A stretch of DNA of 7,266 nt from Verrucomicrobia bacterium UBA6775 (GTDB lineage: Bacteria; Verrucomicrobiota; Verrucomicrobiia; Limisphaerales; UBA1096), in NCBI GenBank assembly GCA_002453165.1, contig DKGH01000163.1, positions 1-7,266 of the forward strand. The letters are read 5' to 3'. The position numbers were made by a program, and so were the translations under genes. Every line of letters begins with the position of its first letter. Positions within the stretch are counted from its first letter, which is position 1. Shown piece after piece: positions 5,701-7,266 of the stretch. The notes beneath the pieces are model-generated. The model was not told where the DNA came from. It saw only the letters and a program-made list of their open reading frames with translations, and searched no databases.

Positions 5701-6634
5701 CCGGCGAATTCATTTTTCGAGCATCCCTCCTTGGCCAAGCCGGGAGGGATTTCTTATTGCGTTCACCGCCACCCTGCTGCTTGGCCAGGCGCTTGGCCAG
5801 GCGGACGACCTTCGGCTCACCGTCAAGCCCGGCAAGCCGCTCGAGTTCACATGGCGACCCTCGTCCGTCACCCTGGCCGAGTCGCCACAAATCATCCCGG
5901 ACACGCAGCTCGAGACTTCAACCGACCTGAAAAACTGGCAACCGCTTGGCCAAGCGCACGCCGGCGGCATCGACTCCGATCCGAAGACGATCACCCAGGC
6001 CATCCCTCCCACTGATGGCATCCGCTATTTTCGGGTTCGGGCACAGGTAAACCTGCCCAAGGCGAACCTGGCCAAGAGCAACCTCGTCGGGGCCGATCTA
6101 CGCGGGGCAAACCTTGCGATGGCAAACCTGAACAACGCAGACCTTGCGATGGCGAACCTTAACGGTGCCAATCTTCTCGGGGCCGACCTCACCGGCGCCA
6201 ACCTCGCCGAGACCACGCTGGGCAACGTCGACTTCACCGACGCAGACCTCACCGGTGCCAGCATCGGACCGTGGTTCAATTTCCCCGAGACCGTATACCA
6301 CAACACCACCATGACGGACGCCTCCATCCGAACCCACGACGCTGGCCTGACGCTGCTCATCCAGCTCTATGTCGACGGTGCCCACGGCATGGACTTGAGT
6401 GGAAAAGATTTTTCAGGATGGGACCTGCGCGGCGTCGAATTGCAGGGCCGCGACCTGACGGGGGCCAACTTTACCGGCAGCGATTTGCGAAACGTAAAAC
6501 TCGACCGCGCCCGTCTAGCCAACACCAATCTGTCACAGGCGAACCTTCAGGGCGCCACCGGCTTCGACCCTGATGACCACGAAGGCATCACAATGAAAAA
6601 AACCACCCTCCCCGACGGCACCCCCAGCGATTAA
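5687..6634 (+). CDS. Secreted pentapeptide-repeat protein
   Basis: This 315-residue protein has four parts. Residues 1-39 form a signal peptide: a long n-region with RR at 6-7, a hydrophobic FLIAFTATLLL, then GQALGQA before DD. Residues about 40-122 carry a 'TQLETSTDLKNWQPL...GIRYFRVRA' segment like the small beta domain common in secreted Verrucomicrobiota proteins. Two blocks of A(D/N)LxX pentapeptides follow at about 124-192 and 234-291, predicted to form a right-handed beta-helix, then a TTLPDGT tail. The cargo or partner is unknown. The ATG at 5687 is chosen because it is the only ATG giving a charged n-region; it overlaps the DUF1501 stop by 14 bp in another frame and lacks a Shine-Dalgarno site, which suggests coupling. 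A hairpin at 5723-5750 falls inside this coding start, so a later non-ATG start cannot be excluded. Confidence 0.85.
   Translation: MKWFNRRIHFSSIPPWPSREGFLIAFTATLLLGQALGQADDLRLTVKPGKPLEFTWRPSSVTLAESPQIIPDTQLETSTDLKNWQPLGQAHAGGIDSDPKTITQAIPPTDGIRYFRVRAQVNLPKANLAKSNLVGADLRGANLAMANLNNADLAMANLNGANLLGADLTGANLAETTLGNVDFTDADLTGASIGPWFNFPETVYHNTTMTDASIRTHDAGLTLLIQLYVDGAHGMDLSGKDFSGWDLRGVELQGRDLTGANFTGSDLRNVKLDRARLANTNLSQANLQGATGFDPDDHEGITMKKTTLPDGTPSD
5723..5750 (+). terminator. Terminator-like hairpin just after the DUF1501 stop, with the palindrome in its loop
   Basis: ATCCCTCC (5723-5730) pairs perfectly over 8 bp with GGAGGGAT (5743-5750) around a 12-base loop containing TTGGCCAA. TTCTTATT follows. 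It lies 22 bp after the DUF1501 stop, where a terminator would be expected, but also within the first codons of the downstream gene if that starts at 5687. It could act as a partial terminator or attenuator. Confidence 0.5.
5730..5739. repeat. Dispersed palindrome CTTGGCCAAG, copy 6
   Basis: An exact copy forming the loop side of the 5723-5750 hairpin. Like copy 1, it is followed by CCGGG. In the pentapeptide gene it is read out of phase with the LGQA and LAK frames (CCT TGG CCA AGC, PWPS). Confidence 0.75.
5780..5803 (+). repeat. Perfect 12-bp tandem duplication of a palindrome variant
   Basis: CTTGGCCAGGCG occurs twice back to back (5780-5791 and 5792-5803), each a one-base variant of CTTGGCCAAGCG. 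It encodes LGQALGQA (residues 32-39), exactly the predicted signal-peptide cleavage region of the pentapeptide protein. Confidence 0.75.
5945..5954. repeat. Dispersed palindrome CTTGGCCAAG, copy 7
   Basis: An exact copy, part of the 12-bp palindrome GCTTGGCCAAGC (5944-5955). It is read as CTT GGC CAA GCG and encodes LGQA (residues 87-90) in the pentapeptide protein. Confidence 0.75.
6107..6166 (+). repeat. 30-bp near-tandem duplication in the pentapeptide coding region
   Basis: Units 6107-6136 and 6137-6166 encode ANLAMANLNN and ADLAMANLNG and share the 10-mer ACCTTGCGAT at 30-bp spacing. The close DNA similarity points to a fairly recent duplication of two pentapeptides; other repeats in the gene have diverged more. 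Confidence 0.7.
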
Positions 6635-6696
6635 AAACGAACGCTGTGGAGAGACGAGCCTGAGAGTCCGCAAAAAAACCAACGCACCAAACCTAG

Positions 6697-6710
6697 CCAA
6701 CCAAGGTTGG
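6697..6710. other. Perfect short dyad in the convergent intergenic region
   Basis: CCAACC-AA-GGTTGG is a perfect 6-bp inverted repeat, 63 bp after the pentapeptide gene stop. No T-run follows and the loop is very tight, so its role as a terminator is doubtful. The sequence resembles a disrupted CTTGGCCAAG element but is not a copy. Confidence 0.3.
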
Positions 6711-6767
6711 AACACCTGTCCCTAGGCGTCCTTGGGTGAAAGCCAACACGTTCGGCTGTCCCGTTTT

Positions 6768-6833
6768 GGACACGGATTTCACAGATTCACACAGATCATT
6801 TCCCATTCTCAAAATCCGCGTTCATCTGCGTCC
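6768..6833. repeat. Degenerate extragenic repeat of the 'CACGGATTTCACAGATT' type
   Basis: CACGGATTTCACAGATT (6771-6787), CACACAGAT, then AAAATCCGCGTTCATCTGCG (6811-6830) form an imperfect inverted repeat of about 66 bp. I recognise this motif as a widespread noncoding element in intergenic regions of many environmental bacteria, where it often produces spurious short reading frames. Its function is not known to me. It lies between converging genes, a common place for such repeats. Confidence 0.6.
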
Positions 6834-6895
6834 CTTTCTCCCGACCCTACGCTTGGGCTTTTCGGACTCGCAGGCTCGTCCTTCCAGTTTTGCAC

Positions 6896-6909
6896 TTTGG
6901 ATCTCCAAA
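6896..6909 (-). terminator. Small dyad after the minus-strand gene, weak terminator candidate
   Basis: TTTGGA-TC-TCCAAA is a perfect 6-bp inverted repeat starting 3 bp beyond the stop of the minus-strand gene. It is A/T-rich with a very short loop and has no clear U-tract, so termination activity is uncertain. Confidence 0.25.
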
Positions 6910-6912
6910 AAC

Positions 6913-7266
6913 TTAATCGTCGGGCCAGGTGAATTTTATGCCGTCGCCCTGCCCCGTGATTCCCGTGAGATGGATGGCCCGCTCGCCGACGACAAGATGC
7001 ATCTCGTGATCCGCTTTTTGTGGGCCGGCGAGGTTTGGCAACAGGCCACTATAGAGGTTGTCTGTAAAACGATGCGGATCAACCTGGCTTTGCCATTCAC
7101 CACCTTCGTCCTGAAACATCCGCAGCCCGACGCTGGTTCCGTGAAGCAGGACGCCGCGAGCCTTCGGCATTGACTCGCCGTCGAACACAAACCGGTTGCC
7201 CTCCACCACGAAGCCGCGCGTGTGATCCCAAAGACGCAACCCGTTGTGCCAATACGCGAAGCGCGG
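6913..7266 (-). CDS. C-terminal part of an unrecognised protein, partial
   Basis: The minus strand is open from the window edge (7266) to TAA at 6913-6915, giving 117 residues of a longer protein whose start lies outside. The visible part begins PRFAYWHNGLRLWDHTRG and includes FVVEGNRFVFDGESMPKARG, RMFQDEGGEWQSQVDPHRF and GLLPNLAGPQKADHEMHLVVG. It is mixed, charged and beta-rich in character, with no membrane segment or cysteine. Codon third positions are mostly G or C, as in neighbouring genes, and this supports the minus strand over the competing plus-strand frame. I do not recognise the family. It converges on the pentapeptide gene. Confidence 0.7.
   Translation of the reverse strand, partial: PRFAYWHNGLRLWDHTRGFVVEGNRFVFDGESMPKARGVLLHGTSVGLRMFQDEGGEWQSQVDPHRFTDNLYSGLLPNLAGPQKADHEMHLVVGERAIHLTGITGQGDGIKFTWPDD

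Noticed and set aside
6736..7173. A plus-strand open frame of 145 codons across the extragenic repeat
   Set aside because: It runs through the noncoding repeat (giving DTDFTDSHR-type spurious peptides) and opposite the better-supported minus-strand frame.
1..7266. CRISPR arrays, tRNA or rRNA genes, insertion sequences, or defence or biosynthetic clusters
   Set aside because: I saw no regularly spaced repeats, cloverleaf-like sequence, transposase motifs or terminal inverted repeats. The genes present are explained by ordinary PVC-group families.

Overview
The window reads as a chromosomal segment of a Verrucomicrobiota bacterium, or a close relative in the PVC group. Support comes from a large secreted dehydrogenase/HEAT/cytochrome c fusion (the PVC-type CxxCH family), a Tat-exported DUF1501 protein, a secreted pentapeptide-repeat protein with a 'STDLKNW...YFRV' domain of the kind common in Verrucomicrobiota, and a symporter tail typical of the group. 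Coding DNA is mostly well above 60% G+C with GC-rich third positions. Only one good Shine-Dalgarno sequence is visible.

Layout, left to right: (1) the last 34 codons of a probable sodium:solute symporter (1-105, +). (2) A 145-bp gap with weak dyads and a weak promoter candidate. (3) The PVC-type dehydrogenase/cytochrome c gene (251-2824, +). (4) mpl, the murein-tripeptide ligase of peptidoglycan recycling (about 2830-4218, +), which follows with almost no gap and has no ordinary start codon at the expected place. (5) A 138-bp gap with A/T-rich dyads and a clear ribosome binding site. (6) The DUF1501 gene (4357-5700, +). (7) A secreted pentapeptide-repeat protein (5687-6634, +) whose start overlaps the DUF1501 stop. 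(8) A 278-bp convergent intergenic region with a degenerate extragenic repeat and small dyads. (9) The C-terminal end of an unrecognised gene on the minus strand (6913 to the window edge).

The dehydrogenase/cytochrome c protein and the DUF1501 protein are both predicted to act outside the cytoplasm, as is usual for PVC oxidative and catabolic gene sets. Mpl is cytoplasmic and appears to be co-transcribed with the first of them. I see no defence system, mobile element, CRISPR array or RNA gene.

Two features go beyond routine annotation. First, a short palindrome, CTTGGCCAAG, occurs seven times exactly, plus many near copies, in genes and spacers alike. It looks like a highly iterated genomic palindrome, and in two genes it encodes the residues at the signal-peptide cleavage region (LGQA). 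Second, a block of about 420 bp inside the dehydrogenase gene (about 961-1385) falls to about 40% G+C with AGA/TTA-rich codons, yet stays in frame and keeps the family motifs. This suggests a recombined homologous segment or an assembly chimera.
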